A DNA stretch of 64,000 nt from Photorhabdus laumondii subsp. laumondii (GCF_003343245.1 NZ_CP024901.1:5518001-5582000); one strand, 5' to 3'; shown: positions 32,269 to 41,826, numbered from the stretch's first letter. The notes: generated by a model not told the origin, from the sequence alone. Made by a program: numbers and translations.

Positions 32269-33015
32269 ATGGCAAACTGGGTTACAGGAAAAGTTACACA
32301 AGTTATTCACTGGACGAATACCTTATTCAGCATCAGGATACATGCACCGGTTGAAAAATTTACTGCGGGCCAGTTTGCAAAACTGGCGATGGAAATAGAT
32401 GATGAACGGGTACAACGGGCCTACTCTTATGTTAATGCCCCGATAGATAATAATCTTGAATTCTACTTAGTGACGGTTCCTGAAGGCAAACTCAGCCCAC
32501 AATTAGCAGCTCTGCAACCGGGTGATGATCTCTTAGTAACAGAACAAGCCGCAGGCTTTTTTATTCTTGATGAAATACCTGATTGTGAAACATTATGGAT
32601 GCTTTCAACAGGGACCGCCATTGGCCCTTATCTGTCAATCCTCCAGCAAGGAGATCATCTGGATAGATTCAAAAACATCGTATTGGTGCATGCCGTCAGA
32701 CTAACACAAGATTTAAGCTATCTGCCCTTAATGCAGCAATTAGTTGAACGTCTCAATGGCAAGTTACGAATTCAGACTATCGTCAGCCGTGAACAAAACC
32801 TCGGCTCATTGACTGGCCGTATCCCGACATTGATCGAGAATGGCGAACTTGAGTCCGCTGTCGGACTTACGATGAGCAGTGACAACAGCCATATTATGTT
32901 ATGTGGTAACCCTCAAATGGTGAAAGATACCCAGCAACTGCTAAAAGAGCAGCGTGGAATGGCAAAACACTTACGCCGCAAACCGGGGCATATCACCAGT
33001 GAACAATATTGGTAA
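32269..33015 (+). CDS. fpr: Ferredoxin/flavodoxin-NADP+ reductase
   Basis: FAD enzyme moving electrons between NADPH and flavodoxin or ferredoxin. Visible are the FAD motif RAYSYVNAP (near 50-58), the NADP-binding segment STGTAIGPYLS, and the C-terminal tail ending EQYW whose aromatic residue typically stacks on the flavin. At 248 aa it equals E. coli Fpr. Start ATG 32269 follows TAGGAG. In E. coli glpX separates it from glpK. Confidence 0.95.
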   Translation: MANWVTGKVTQVIHWTNTLFSIRIHAPVEKFTAGQFAKLAMEIDDERVQRAYSYVNAPIDNNLEFYLVTVPEGKLSPQLAALQPGDDLLVTEQAAGFFILDEIPDCETLWMLSTGTAIGPYLSILQQGDHLDRFKNIVLVHAVRLTQDLSYLPLMQQLVERLNGKLRIQTIVSREQNLGSLTGRIPTLIENGELESAVGLTMSSDNSHIMLCGNPQMVKDTQQLLKEQRGMAKHLRRKPGHITSEQYW

Positions 33016-33017
33016 TT

Positions 33018-33452
33018 TCAATCATCTTTGACAGAAATAAAATCCACTTTCTCTGTCGCCTCACCAAATCGGTTTGGCCCATCCGTACCACGGAATACAC
33101 CGCAATCAAGCACCATCATTACAATGATCAATGTGGGGATAAAACGGCCGATCCCCCATTGCCAGAACGGAGCCAGGCCACCCCAGTCAACAGCAACCAA
33201 CAACCCTGCCAGTAATAAAAGCAGCGACCAACCTCCCCGCTTATTTCGATCATGCAGACGCTTAACCATCATTGCCGCTACGGGATACATCACCAAGACA
33301 AGTGCAAAAACAGCATAGTGCATGGTCAAAGAACTCATACCCTGAATAGTCAAGATAACAAACATCAAGGCCAGGCAAACACCAATGCCAATCCAGAATT
33401 CACGCCGCCCAATTCGTCCTTTGAATGAAAAACCCCATTGTTGTAATGTCAT
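33018..33452 (-). CDS. yiiR: DUF805 inner-membrane protein (YiiR)
   Basis: A 144-aa protein with four hydrophobic segments and the DUF805 hallmark start WGFSFKGRIGRREFWIG plus KRLHDRNKRGGW. Function is unknown in the family. It is convergent with fpr (2-bp gap) and divergent from yiiQ, the E. coli arrangement, which supports the name. Confidence 0.85.
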   Translation of the reverse strand: MTLQQWGFSFKGRIGRREFWIGIGVCLALMFVILTIQGMSSLTMHYAVFALVLVMYPVAAMMVKRLHDRNKRGGWSLLLLLAGLLVAVDWGGLAPFWQWGIGRFIPTLIIVMMVLDCGVFRGTDGPNRFGEATEKVDFISVKDD

Positions 33453-33513
33453 CTATTCTTTTCCAATCGTGTATTCTGTTTTCCAGCGCAGTTTAACCTA
33501 AGCGAGCGGCAAC

Positions 33514-34122
33514 ATGAAAATGGACGTTAATAAATTTCTAGCCATAATATTAGCGGCAAGCAGTGTCGGTTTGCCATTGGTAGCCAATGCTGATAAATCC
33601 ACAACCACAGAACCCACAGTACAAGCGACCTATCTTCTGCCTAATGCCCCCTCTTTCGATGAAACTATCCCGCGATTTCGCGAAAAATATAATCGCTGCA
33701 ACCCGACATTGCCACTACGCGAATATCGGGTAATCATAAGTAAAAACATTTATCCGCCACTGACACGAGCTGCCAGCAAAATCAATGAAAAACTCTATTC
33801 TTCCGCCGTACTTGAGCGAGGAAGCGAAAAAATCAAAAGCCTGCAACTGACATTACTACCATCAGAAAATACCGCTGAAACTCAGCAAAACCAAATGCTG
33901 GCAGAGCAGTACATGACCGCCCTAATGCGCCACTTTAACCCAACGCTTTCACAGGAACAAAGCAAAGAGAATATTGATAACTTACTCATAAACAGCAAAA
34001 AATCGCCATTTTACAGCCACAACATCGGCGCTATTCGCTATATTGTAGTAAATAGTAGTGAAAAAACGCTTACTTTCGCTATTGAACCGATTAAGCTATG
34101 GTTATTTGAACCCGATAACTAA
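33514..34122 (+). CDS. yiiQ: DUF1454 periplasmic protein (YiiQ)
   Basis: A 202-aa exported protein: signal peptide to about residue 26 (MKMDVNKFLAIILAAS...LVANA), then a conserved soluble domain (APSFDETIPRFREKYN; FYSHNIGAIRYIVVN). Size and position just before tpiA match E. coli YiiQ, whose role is not established. Confidence 0.85.
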   Translation: MKMDVNKFLAIILAASSVGLPLVANADKSTTTEPTVQATYLLPNAPSFDETIPRFREKYNRCNPTLPLREYRVIISKNIYPPLTRAASKINEKLYSSAVLERGSEKIKSLQLTLLPSENTAETQQNQMLAEQYMTALMRHFNPTLSQEQSKENIDNLLINSKKSPFYSHNIGAIRYIVVNSSEKTLTFAIEPIKLWLFEPDN

Positions 34123-34256
34123 TCAAACTTAGCAATAAAAAAAAGCTATTGTTGGCAATGATCACTATACTGTGGAGCGCCGAACTACCGAATCAATCTT
34201 AAGAATGAATTTCATTCAACTCACTACTTAAACATTCTCTGATTGGAGGAAAAAAC

Positions 34257-35024
34257 ATGCGACATCCATTAGTTATGGGTAACTGGAAATTGAATGGCAG
34301 CACCCATATGGTTAACGAACTCATCACTGGCCTGCGTCAAGAATTAAGCAGTGTTACCGGCTGTGACGTCGCTATCGCGCCACCAGCGCTTTATCTCTCT
34401 CAGGCTAAACAAGCACTGGCTGGCAGCCGCATTGCTCTAGGTGCACAGGACGTTGACGTTAACCTGTCTGGTGCATTTACCGGTGAAACTTCCGCCACAA
34501 TGTTGAAAGACATTGGCGCAGAATACATTATTATCGGCCACTCTGAACGCCGTACTTACCACCAAGAAAGTGACGAATTCATTGCGAAAAAATTTGCCAT
34601 TCTTAAACAACAAGGTCTAATCCCTGTTTTGTGCATCGGCGAAACTGAACAGGAAAATGAAGCCGGCCAAACTGAAAGTGTATGTGCAAGGCAAATTGAT
34701 GCAGTTCTGAACACATTGGGAGTAGCAGCCTTCCAAGGTGCGGTCATCGCTTACGAACCTGTTTGGGCAATTGGTACAGGCAAATCAGCAACACCGGCAC
34801 AAGCTCAAGCTGTGCATAAATTCATCCGTGATCATATTGCGCAGAAAGATGCAGCAATCGCACAACAAATCATTATCCAGTACGGTGGCTCTGTGAACGC
34901 AGATAATGCCGCTGAGCTATTCTCTCAGCCAGACATTGACGGTGCATTAGTCGGCGGTGCATCTCTAAAAGCTAACGCTTTCGCTGTTATCGTAAAAGCC
35001 GCAGCCGCTGCGAAAAAAGCCTAA
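34257..35024 (+). CDS. tpiA: Triosephosphate isomerase
   Basis: Glycolytic enzyme interconverting dihydroxyacetone phosphate and glyceraldehyde-3-phosphate. The barrel shows MGNWKLNGS (Lys near 11), GHSERR with the catalytic His near 95 and [11 protein letters not shown] with the catalytic Glu near 167, followed by the GGSVNADNA phosphate loop. A GGAGG-type site precedes the ATG at 34257. In E. coli cdh lies between this gene and sbp; it is missing here. Confidence 0.98.
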   Translation: MRHPLVMGNWKLNGSTHMVNELITGLRQELSSVTGCDVAIAPPALYLSQAKQALAGSRIALGAQDVDVNLSGAFTGETSATMLKDIGAEYIIIGHSERRTYHQESDEFIAKKFAILKQQGLIPVLCIGETEQENEAGQTESVCARQIDAVLNTLGVAAFQGAVIAYEPVWAIGTGKSATPAQAQAVHKFIRDHIAQKDAAIAQQIIIQYGGSVNADNAAELFSQPDIDGALVGGASLKANAFAVIVKAAAAAKKA

Positions 35025-35045
35025 TTCATATTTCAACGATAATTG

Positions 35046-35078
35046 ACCGCCGTACATCTACGGCGGTTACTCATTTTT
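35046..35078. terminator. Terminator between tpiA and sbp
   Basis: Perfect 9-bp stem ACCGCCGTA/TACGGCGGT with a CATC loop, followed by TACTCATTTTT, 21 bp after tpiA. It lies between convergent genes. Confidence 0.88.
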
Positions 35079-36072
35079 ATCGCTGAATAATCTCATCGAA
35101 CACACCGCCAGTCGCAAAATGCACTTTTTGAGCTTCACCCCAACCGCCGAATATCTTATCGACAGTAAATAATTCCAACGCAGGAAAAGAAGAGCGGTAC
35201 TTATCGGCAACCACTTTATCACGTGGTCGATAATAGTTTTTAGCCGCTATCTCCTGCCCAACGGGTGAGTAAAGGTATTGCAGATATTCTGTTGCTAACT
35301 CACGGCTATGACGTTTATCAACAACCTTATCAACAACAGAAACCGTCGGCTCAGCCAGAATTGAAAGACTAGGTGTCACAATTTCAAATTTATCTTTATC
35401 AAGCGCATTAATCGCTAATAATGCCTCATTCTCCCAGGCAATTAATACATCACCGATGCCACGCTCGACAAAAGTGCTGGTCGCTCCTCTTGCGCCAGAA
35501 TCGAGCACTTCAACATTCTGGTAAAGGGCTTTAACAAATGCTTTCGCTTTGTCCTGTTCCTGATTGTTATGAATCAACCCATAACCCCATGCAGCCAGAT
35601 AATTCCAGCGTGCACCGCCCGATGTTTTTGGATTAGGTGTCACAACAGATACTCCTGGACGAACTAAATCTGACCAGTCTTTAATTTGCTTTGGATTACC
35701 TTTCCGCACTAAAAAAACAATAGTTGAAGTATAGGGAGCAGAATTCTCTGGCAAACGCTTAATCCATGCTTTCGCTATCCGGCCACGTTCCGCAATGGCA
35801 TCCACATCATAGGCCAAAGCCAGTGTCACCACATCCGCCTCAAGGCCGTTGATAACAGAAGTTGCCTGTTTACCCGAACCACCATGAGATTGCCGGATTA
35901 TCACTTTATCCCCTGTCTTCTGCTGCCAATAATCGCTAAAAGCCCGATTATACTGCTGATATAACTCACGGGTTGGATCATAGGAAACATTAAGAAGTTG
36001 AAGATCTTTTGCCCAGACGCTGCTATTGGTAATCAATAGTAACGCCAATGCCACACGCCATCTGACTTTCAT
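35077..36072 (-). CDS. sbp: Periplasmic sulfate-binding protein
   Basis: Captures sulfate for the CysTWA transporter. A Sec signal peptide (to about residue 21, ending VWA) precedes the mature [16 protein letters not shown], and the family motifs QSHGGSGKQ and [20 protein letters not shown] line the ligand pocket. Start at 36072 is chosen for the signal peptide and TGGAGAG upstream, although the frame is open to 36114. Confidence 0.95.
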   Translation of the reverse strand: MKVRWRVALALLLITNSSVWAKDLQLLNVSYDPTRELYQQYNRAFSDYWQQKTGDKVIIRQSHGGSGKQATSVINGLEADVVTLALAYDVDAIAERGRIAKAWIKRLPENSAPYTSTIVFLVRKGNPKQIKDWSDLVRPGVSVVTPNPKTSGGARWNYLAAWGYGLIHNNQEQDKAKAFVKALYQNVEVLDSGARGATSTFVERGIGDVLIAWENEALLAINALDKDKFEIVTPSLSILAEPTVSVVDKVVDKRHSRELATEYLQYLYSPVGQEIAAKNYYRPRDKVVADKYRSSFPALELFTVDKIFGGWGEAQKVHFATGGVFDEIIQR

Positions 36073-36194
36073 TTGAATCTCTCCACAAGCTGTTTTAACT
36101 GTTATGAAATTCAAGGCTGACAGAAAGCGTTATCACTCAGAAATAATTAAAAGCATTTATTTATATGTGAAAGGAATATCTAAAGATAAATTAC

Positions 36195-36210
36195 AGCCTC
36201 CAACGAGGCT
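36195..36210 (-). terminator. Hairpin after pfkA
   Basis: AGCCTC/GAGGCT stem with a 4-nt loop, about 35 bp beyond the pfkA stop. On the minus strand TAATTTATC follows, so the T-tract is weak. Confidence 0.5.
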
Positions 36211-36243
36211 GCAACAGATTTAGATTTGCCAGTATTGACGTGA

Positions 36244-37215
36244 TCAATACAACTTTTTCGCGGTTTCCAACCAATCCTGTTTAAACACACGTTTCATATT
36301 TTGCACTGCATCAATGATGTCATGATGAACAAGTTTCTCGTTCTGAATACCAACACAACGACCACCATAACCTTCCAACAGTAATTGAATGGAATATGCC
36401 CCCATACGGGAAGCCAGAATACGATCATAGGCAACTGGGGAACCACCACGCTGAACATGGCCTAAGACTGTGGCACGGGTTTCATGATGCGTCTCTTTTT
36501 CGATATGTTTCGCAAGTTCATAAACATCACAAACATGTTCGGTAATTGCAACGATGGCGTGGCGTTTGCCTTTATCGATACCCGCTTTAATTTCAGCTAC
36601 GAGCTCATCACAACTAAATGAGACTTCCGGTAAAACAATAAACTCACAACCGCCTGCAATAGCGGCTGACAAAGTGAGATCACCACAATAACGTCCCATT
36701 ACTTCAACAATGGAAATACGTTTGTGGGAAGTCGAGGTATCACGCAGACGGTCAATCGCTTCAACCACAGTTTCCAGCGCAGTGAAATAGCCGATGGTAT
36801 AGTCGGTACCCGCCACATCATTATCAATAGTGCCCGGCAGGCCAATGCAGGGGAAACCCGCTTCTGTCAGTTTTTTCGCGCCAAGATAGGAACCGTCACC
36901 GCCGATAACGACCAGAGCATCAAGACCATTTTTTCTCATGTTCTCAATAGCGACAGTACGAACCTTCTCATCCCTGAACTCAGGGAAACGGGCTGAACCT
37001 AGAAAAGTACCACCACGGTTAATCATGTCGGATACACTAAAACGGTCAAGTTTCTTCATACGGTTTTCATACAAGCCAAGATAGCCATCATAAATACCGA
37101 AAACTTCCAACCCTTCGGTTAATCCCGCACGAACCACACCACGAATAGCTGCATTCATACCCGGCGCATCACCGCCACTCGTTAAGACACCGATTCTTTT
37201 GATCTCATTGCTCAT
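36244..37215 (-). CDS. pfkA: 6-phosphofructokinase I
   Basis: ATP-dependent phosphofructokinase, the committed glycolytic step. It starts [26 protein letters not shown] and has [12 protein letters not shown] (ATP/Mg), the catalytic [11 protein letters not shown] and the effector-site MGRYCGDL. At 323 aa it is three residues longer than E. coli PfkA. In E. coli fieF and cpxP follow upstream; here a roughly 10-kb island separates pfkA from cpxP. Confidence 0.98.
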   Translation of the reverse strand: MSNEIKRIGVLTSGGDAPGMNAAIRGVVRAGLTEGLEVFGIYDGYLGLYENRMKKLDRFSVSDMINRGGTFLGSARFPEFRDEKVRTVAIENMRKNGLDALVVIGGDGSYLGAKKLTEAGFPCIGLPGTIDNDVAGTDYTIGYFTALETVVEAIDRLRDTSTSHKRISIVEVMGRYCGDLTLSAAIAGGCEFIVLPEVSFSCDELVAEIKAGIDKGKRHAIVAITEHVCDVYELAKHIEKETHHETRATVLGHVQRGGSPVAYDRILASRMGAYSIQLLLEGYGGRCVGIQNEKLVHHDIIDAVQNMKRVFKQDWLETAKKLY

Positions 37216-37596
37216 GATGACCTCTGACTTGTAGATGTAATTAATTGCAAACCCGCTAACGGCGGACTCCGTATGCGATCACTTTGCCTGAGAAATCTGC
37301 CTTTTTAACCTGTTACCATCCGACGTACTGAAACAATCAAGCTGAATTGATTCAACTTTTCATATAATACGGTAAAAACCAAGTCTGTATTAACAATAAG
37401 TCCCTTTTTTGAGATCAAGTTAGCTAAAAAACCATTTAATATCCCCGCTCACACTGGACAAGGGGTTACGTTTTAGATCGGTAATACTCGCCACTGTATT
37501 TGTTAAGATTTGATATGCCATACACCACCTCATACAATTATATAATTCAACATTAGATCATTTAAGAGCACCCTTAAATGATCTTTTATTTAATCT
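37216..37596. other. Intergenic region at the left edge of the pfkA-cpxP island
   Basis: Contains the pfkA promoter area (right part of the gene's upstream) and, at 37555-37584, a perfect 12-bp hairpin AGATCATTTAAG/CTTAAATGATCT with a 6-nt loop. This lies just beyond the phospholipid operon and may end its transcript. No gene was recognised; fieF, expected here from E. coli, is absent. Confidence 0.6.
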
Positions 37597-38541
37597 TTAT
37601 GTATAAAAATAACGTGTCAGATGGAAAAAGACTGGGGCGGCAAAACATAACGAATCGATCCTATCTAACATGCCACCATGACCTTCAATCATTTCACCGA
37701 AATCTTTAATGCCACTATCACGTTTTATCGCCGACATACACAAGCCACCAATAAAGCCCATCAGCGTAATCGCTAATGACATCAAACCTGCCTCCCACGG
37801 AGAAAATGGCGTTACCCAATAAAGTGACATTCCTAATAACACTGAAACCAAAATGCCACCAACAAAACCTTCAACTGTTTTATTCGGACTCAATTTAGGC
37901 ACAATAGGATGTTTACCAAATAATTTACCAAACACATATTGCAAGACATCTGACATCTGCACCACAATCATTAAAAACAACAATAATTCGACATTCTCCC
38001 CTTCATAACCAGGAATATCTAACATCAATAAAGCGGGGGCATGGCTAATACAGAATACAGCAACTAACATTCCCCACTGTATTTTAGCTGTCCGTTCCAG
38101 AAAGTTCGTTGTATCCCCTGCTAATGCAATACGAGCAGGTAAAAACAGGAACACATAAACAGGAATGAAAATAGAAAACACGCCATACCACTCAATACCA
38201 ACGGCAATGTATTGCAATGGCATGAAAATAAAGAAACACCAGAACATCGCCTCATGGTCACTTCGTCGTGTTGGTGTCAAAGTGAAAAATTCCCGTAAAG
38301 CGAAAAATGACATACTCGCAAATAATAACACTGAACCAATTGGCCCAATAATCACCGACAACACACAAATAATACACATCCCCCACCAGCCACGGATGCG
38401 GGCATTCAGATTATCGATTGTCGCATTACTGTTATCCATTGAATATTTGGAGGAGAGTATTGCACCAACAATACTGGCAATAATTAACGGCACGAACATT
38501 CCCCCCAACAACAGGATTAGTTTATTATTAAGCATAGTCAT
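37597..38541 (-). CDS. Phosphatidate cytidylyltransferase (CdsA/YnbB type)
   Basis: Predicted to make CDP-diacylglycerol from phosphatidic acid and CTP. The 314-aa protein has about eight membrane spans and ends with the CTP-transferase signature: SAIKRDSGIKDFGEMIEGHGG followed by MLDRIDS. It is shaped like E. coli YnbB rather than the essential CdsA, so it is probably a second, specialised enzyme. Its ATG overlaps the stop of the upstream acyltransferase (ATGA), with GGAGGCG before it. Confidence 0.9.
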   Translation of the reverse strand: MTMLNNKLILLLGGMFVPLIIASIVGAILSSKYSMDNSNATIDNLNARIRGWWGMCIICVLSVIIGPIGSVLLFASMSFFALREFFTLTPTRRSDHEAMFWCFFIFMPLQYIAVGIEWYGVFSIFIPVYVFLFLPARIALAGDTTNFLERTAKIQWGMLVAVFCISHAPALLMLDIPGYEGENVELLLFLMIVVQMSDVLQYVFGKLFGKHPIVPKLSPNKTVEGFVGGILVSVLLGMSLYWVTPFSPWEAGLMSLAITLMGFIGGLCMSAIKRDSGIKDFGEMIEGHGGMLDRIDSLCFAAPVFFHLTRYFYT

Positions 38542-39179
38542 AATATTAACGCCTCCAATGCCTGACGAGCTCTCTGTAAAAAGTCAGCTTTTTCCTCTTT
38601 TGCACCTAACTTTTCCAAAGGTTGCCCAAATGTTGCCGAGCAAATAACAGGAACAACAAGTGCCGAGCCTTTTGGCAAAACCTTGTTTAAATTTTCCAGA
38701 TAAACTGGAATAAGCTCAATATCAGGATATTTCTTCGCTAAATAATATAGCCCCCCTTTAAACTTATTAATTTGCTCCCCACTCCCTCGCGTTCCTTCCG
38801 GGAACAAAATTAAAGATTCGCCTCGTTTTAATACATCCTCCATTGGTGTCAGGGTATTTCCCTTTAAACAATCTTCTCCTTTACGATCAATAAGCACAGC
38901 CCGAAAAACTTTATTAATAAAATATCTGCGCAGATAAGTTTTACTCCAATAATCACGCGCAGCAACTGGATGCACCCGAGAACGTAACACCCGAGGAAAC
39001 CCAGCCCAAATAACTAACCCATCCAGATGACTGCTATGATTAGCATAATAAATTCGGGAAACTACCGATGGCTTACACCCAATCCAACGAATTCTCACTC
39101 CTGTTAACAAACGGCAAAGCCCAGACAGAAACGAACCCATACCTTTACTTACCAGTGTCACTTCTTGTGGTTTATTCAT
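38538..39179 (-). CDS. 1-acylglycerol-3-phosphate acyltransferase-like protein (PlsC domain)
   Basis: Predicted to acylate lysophosphatidic acid to phosphatidic acid at the inner membrane. The catalytic HX4D box is NHSSHLDG and the substrate box is FPEGTRGS. From the ATG at 39179, preceded by AAGGA, the protein is 213 aa; the frame is open to 39206. It overlaps the genes on both sides by a few bases, so the three lipid genes form one tight operon. Confidence 0.88.
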   Translation of the reverse strand: MNKPQEVTLVSKGMGSFLSGLCRLLTGVRIRWIGCKPSVVSRIYYANHSSHLDGLVIWAGFPRVLRSRVHPVAARDYWSKTYLRRYFINKVFRAVLIDRKGEDCLKGNTLTPMEDVLKRGESLILFPEGTRGSGEQINKFKGGLYYLAKKYPDIELIPVYLENLNKVLPKGSALVVPVICSATFGQPLEKLGAKEEKADFLQRARQALEALIL

Positions 39180-39846
39180 TACAAGCATCCTTCTCCTGTA
39201 ATTCATTCAATATGACTCTGGTTCGCCGAATACATGTCCAGAGACAACCCAACGTGATAACGACTAATACCGCCAATAAAAGATACTGGCTCCATAACTG
39301 AGGTAAAAAAGCGGCAACAATTGAACTAACGGTAATTAATGCCATCCGATGCTGTTTCGCCATCGGCCCCAGGAAACGCTGAGGTAAACCACAAGTCCCA
39401 CCTAACAAGCGAATATAAGCAGTCAAAACAGCGAATAATGCAGCAATACAGCCAAGAGAAATCGCAAATGGAAAAAGTGTTAAACCATACCCCACCCCAA
39501 TCAGAATAAAAGAATCAGCAATACGATCAGGAAGATCATTAAAAACAGTACCGGCAGCCGTCTTCAATCCCCCTTCAACAGCAACCATGCCATCCAATAA
39601 ATTACACATTAGTCGGCCTTGAATAAGCAAGGCACCAATAATCAATAAAATTGAAGTCAACCAAAAAGACTCGACTAAAAAACACACGGCAAAACACACG
39701 CCAGCGAATACAGCAAAAACAACGCTGGCAACAGATATGCCATTTGGTGTCGCCCCTTTATATTGCAACCACTTAGCCATCTTACTGGCCCACACGGCAT
39801 TGCGTGTTTTGATCGGACGCCGATCTTTTACCTCGTTACCAGACAT
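39172..39846 (-). CDS. CDP-alcohol phosphatidyltransferase-like protein (YnbA type)
   Basis: A 224-aa membrane protein with about six spans, expected to transfer a phosphatidyl group from CDP-diacylglycerol to an alcohol. The motif region reads NLLDGMVAVEGGLKTAAGTV then FNDLPDRIAD. It keeps DG, the glycine and later aspartates, but the usual first Asp is Asn and the AR pair is AV. Since the arginine is normally conserved, the acceptor or even activity is uncertain. Start at 39846 follows GGGAAAAGG; GTG at 39867 is possible. First gene of the operon. Confidence 0.82.
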   Translation of the reverse strand: MSGNEVKDRRPIKTRNAVWASKMAKWLQYKGATPNGISVASVVFAVFAGVCFAVCFLVESFWLTSILLIIGALLIQGRLMCNLLDGMVAVEGGLKTAAGTVFNDLPDRIADSFILIGVGYGLTLFPFAISLGCIAALFAVLTAYIRLLGGTCGLPQRFLGPMAKQHRMALITVSSIVAAFLPQLWSQYLLLAVLVVITLGCLWTCIRRTRVILNELQEKDACNE

Positions 39847-39867
39847 ACCTTTTCCCTTTTTGAGCAC

Positions 39868-40330
39868 AAATGAACAATCAAATCTACTTAAGTTAAATGA
39901 AATAAGATAAACAGGATTGGTTAGAATAACAACAATAAAAAAACCTGCCGATAGGAGGAGCGAGAAACGGAGGTGACATCAATCTCTCCTTGTTGATTAA
40001 TTTGAAATAACAGAATTTATTTCAACAAGTGCCCACTCATTGACCACTAGAAGGCAGAGGGAAAGACAGAGATAGCGTTCGTTTTCACAACACAACACTA
40101 TGTAATAAAAGGATTTATTTAAAGGAATGCTCAACTTTTTGGGTATAGTTCAATTGGGACTTATCAATTCAGAGCGTCATAAAAAATCTTAATCAAAATT
40201 AACTATCACTACAACAAGTACACTAATCTCCCGATCTTACAACTGCCTTTAAATTGCATTACATACAAAATTACCTCTTGATCTATATTACCCTAAAGGC
40301 TAATATTTGCTGTGAAATGGGAGATTAACC
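39868..40330. other. Non-coding stretch between lipid operon and toxin-antitoxin genes
   Basis: A 463-bp AT-rich region. It contains an extended hairpin at 39989-40029 (TTGAAATAA/TTATTTCAA with outer CTTGTTG/CAACAAG) and at about 40101-40120 a TGTAATAAAAGGATTTATT segment. That segment recurs at 42904, beside one of the CpxQ-like repeats, suggesting an old element edge. No gene recognised. Confidence 0.5.
40285..40306 (+). promoter_or_regulatory. Inverted repeat upstream of the first HigBA locus
   Basis: ATATTA and TAATAT are separated by 10 bp, 25 bp before the toxin start. Position and symmetry suit an autoregulatory operator for the HTH antitoxin, but the repeat is short. Confidence 0.4.
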
Positions 40331-40681
40331 ATGATAGAAATTTTTTTCCATCCATCCGCAAACTCTGAAATAGATGGATTATCAGAAGAATTACAAGGTA
40401 AGTTTTATGCGTTGATAGACACTTTATCTGATAAACCGCATGATTTACGAGAACCACACTGCAAACTACTTGAAAAAAGAAACAAAATTTTTGAATTAAG
40501 AACAAGTAACGGAGACAACATAGCACGGGGTACATGGTGCTACGGGGAAGAAAAGAACACTATTTACATGCTTAGTTTCTTTATTAAAAAATCACAAAAA
40601 ACAGACGTAAGAGACAAACAAACAGCTATAAATAGAAAAAAAGACATGATTAAAATGCATAAAAGAGAGGATCTAAGATGA
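40331..40681 (+). CDS. HigB/RelE-like toxin (Gp49 family)
   Basis: A 116-aa predicted mRNA-interferase-type toxin. The pattern FHPSANSEIDGL near the N-terminus, LREPHCKLLEKRNKIFELRT in the middle, and YMLSFFIKKSQKT towards the C-terminus fit the phage-derived Gp49-like HigB family. It overlaps the following HTH gene by 4 bp (ATGA), the standard toxin-first HigBA arrangement. Reading frame is intact. Confidence 0.85.
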   Translation: MIEIFFHPSANSEIDGLSEELQGKFYALIDTLSDKPHDLREPHCKLLEKRNKIFELRTSNGDNIARGTWCYGEEKNTIYMLSFFIKKSQKTDVRDKQTAINRKKDMIKMHKREDLR

Positions 40682-40983
40682 GTAAAGTAATGACTTTCCG
40701 CGAAAAATTGGAAGCAAAGAAAAGAGAGAAAAACCCTGAATTTATCAAAGCATTTGAAGAAACAAAACAGACTTTAGACCTACATATTCAACTGCAAGAG
40801 GAAATGAGATCATGGAGAGAACAGGCGGGGTTAACAAGTGCACAAGTAGCCGAAAGAATGGGAGTTAAGCCTCCCACAATTTCAAGACTTGAAAAAAACG
40901 CAGATAGGGCAAGCATTGAGAGAATTTTAAAATATGCTAGCGTTTGTGGAATAAAAGAAATCAAACTTACTATTGCATCGTAA
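40678..40983 (+). CDS. HTH (XRE-family) antitoxin
   Basis: A 101-aa protein with a C-terminal helix-turn-helix (WREQAGLTSAQVAERMGVKP then PTISRLEKNADRASIERILKYA). It is translationally coupled to the upstream toxin and should neutralise it and repress the operon. It appears intact, so this is probably a working type II module. Confidence 0.87.
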   Translation: MSKVMTFREKLEAKKREKNPEFIKAFEETKQTLDLHIQLQEEMRSWREQAGLTSAQVAERMGVKPPTISRLEKNADRASIERILKYASVCGIKEIKLTIAS

Positions 40984-41023
40984 AAAGCCACCTCTAAATG
41001 AGGTAATGCTGCTCAGTTAAGGT

Positions 41024-41149
41024 TTGAACTACTACATGGGTGAACAGCTTGACCGGTTCGTACAGCACATGATTGAAAGTGGCCGTTATGGAAATGCCAG
41101 TGAAGTTATACGTTCGGCGCTGCGTTTGCTGGAGCAACAAGAAGCTTAC
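41024..41149 (+). pseudogene. Truncated ParD antitoxin fragment
   Basis: 114 bp (41036-41149) are identical to the middle of the intact parD at 43072-43185. The fragment lacks the first eight or so codons and everything after LLEQQEAY, and there is no parE. It is joined directly to a 52-bp segment that follows parE in the intact locus (43618-43668), so it looks like a duplicate with an internal deletion. Confidence 0.9.
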
Positions 41150-41201
41150 GCCCTTTGCGGGAGAAATTTTTTAACAAAGCCCTCATGGGGAATAATCATA
41201 C
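41150..41201. repeat. 52-bp repeat (copy 1) bordering prophage debris
   Basis: Near-identical to 43618-43668 (one extra T and one C-to-T change). Here it connects the ParD fragment to a broken phage tail-sheath gene; there it follows the parDE terminator. Confidence 0.85.
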
Positions 41202-41590
41202 AAAATACGCGGTCTGATGCCGAGCTGACCTTGTGCCGCAAGCAGCGCCTGCATTCCCGTTTTTTTGCCCTCGTCGGTAACGCCGCCAATGATATTCGAC
41301 GTGGTTTCTGCTTCAGTTTTCCCCTGAGCCACACGCACAACAACAGTCACGGGTTTGGACTGGTCGGCAATCGCTCGCAGAGCATGGAACAATGTGCCCG
41401 TTTTACCGGCCTTACTACTGGCAGTCAGAACATCGGTTAACAAGACTGGCATGTTTAAGGAAAAAGGTTTGGTGTCAGCATCATCCGCTGTGCAGACTAG
41501 CCCGACAATAGCGGTGCTGACAGTGGTAATAGTGCGCGTGCCCTCGTTGATTTCCTGCACGCAGACACCATGATGATAATCTTGTGCCAT
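41183..41590 (-). pseudogene. P2-type phage tail sheath protein, N-terminal fragment
   Basis: From [20 protein letters not shown] (start 41590, GGGAG upstream) the frame follows the P2 FI contractile-sheath N-terminus ([56 protein letters not shown]). It is cut after about 130 residues at PRIL, where the 52-bp repeat begins. Intact sheath proteins are near 390 residues. It is a relic of a P2-like prophage. Confidence 0.88.
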
Positions 41591-41785
41591 AGCGAAAGAC
41601 TCCCGTAATGATGATTTCGCCATGGTGATCACTGTGACAATAAAATTCAGTTGATTGGGTAAGTATCAGGGATAGCACAAAGTGGAGGATATAAAAAGAG
41701 TATTAGAGATGTTCATCCTTGAGTAATCAAAAGACTCATGCCGCGCACGATAAATGAAGCGACAATTCTTGTAACTTTGCACAGA

Positions 41786-41807
41786 ATTGTATAAAATTTT
41801 ATACAAT
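41786..41807 (+). promoter_or_regulatory. 22-bp perfect palindrome, probable operator of second HigBA locus
   Basis: Perfect palindrome centred at 41796/41797 (half-site TTTTATACAAT), 20 bp before the toxin ATG. A site of this symmetry in front of a toxin-antitoxin pair is expected for the HTH antitoxin. Confidence 0.75.
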
Positions 41808-41826
41808 CAGGTAAGGAAGGAAAACT

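Noticed and set aside
41024..41440. A 138-codon protein beginning like ParD
   Set aside because: Only the first part is ParD; after the deletion junction the frame is the antisense of a phage sheath gene and has no protein-like pattern.
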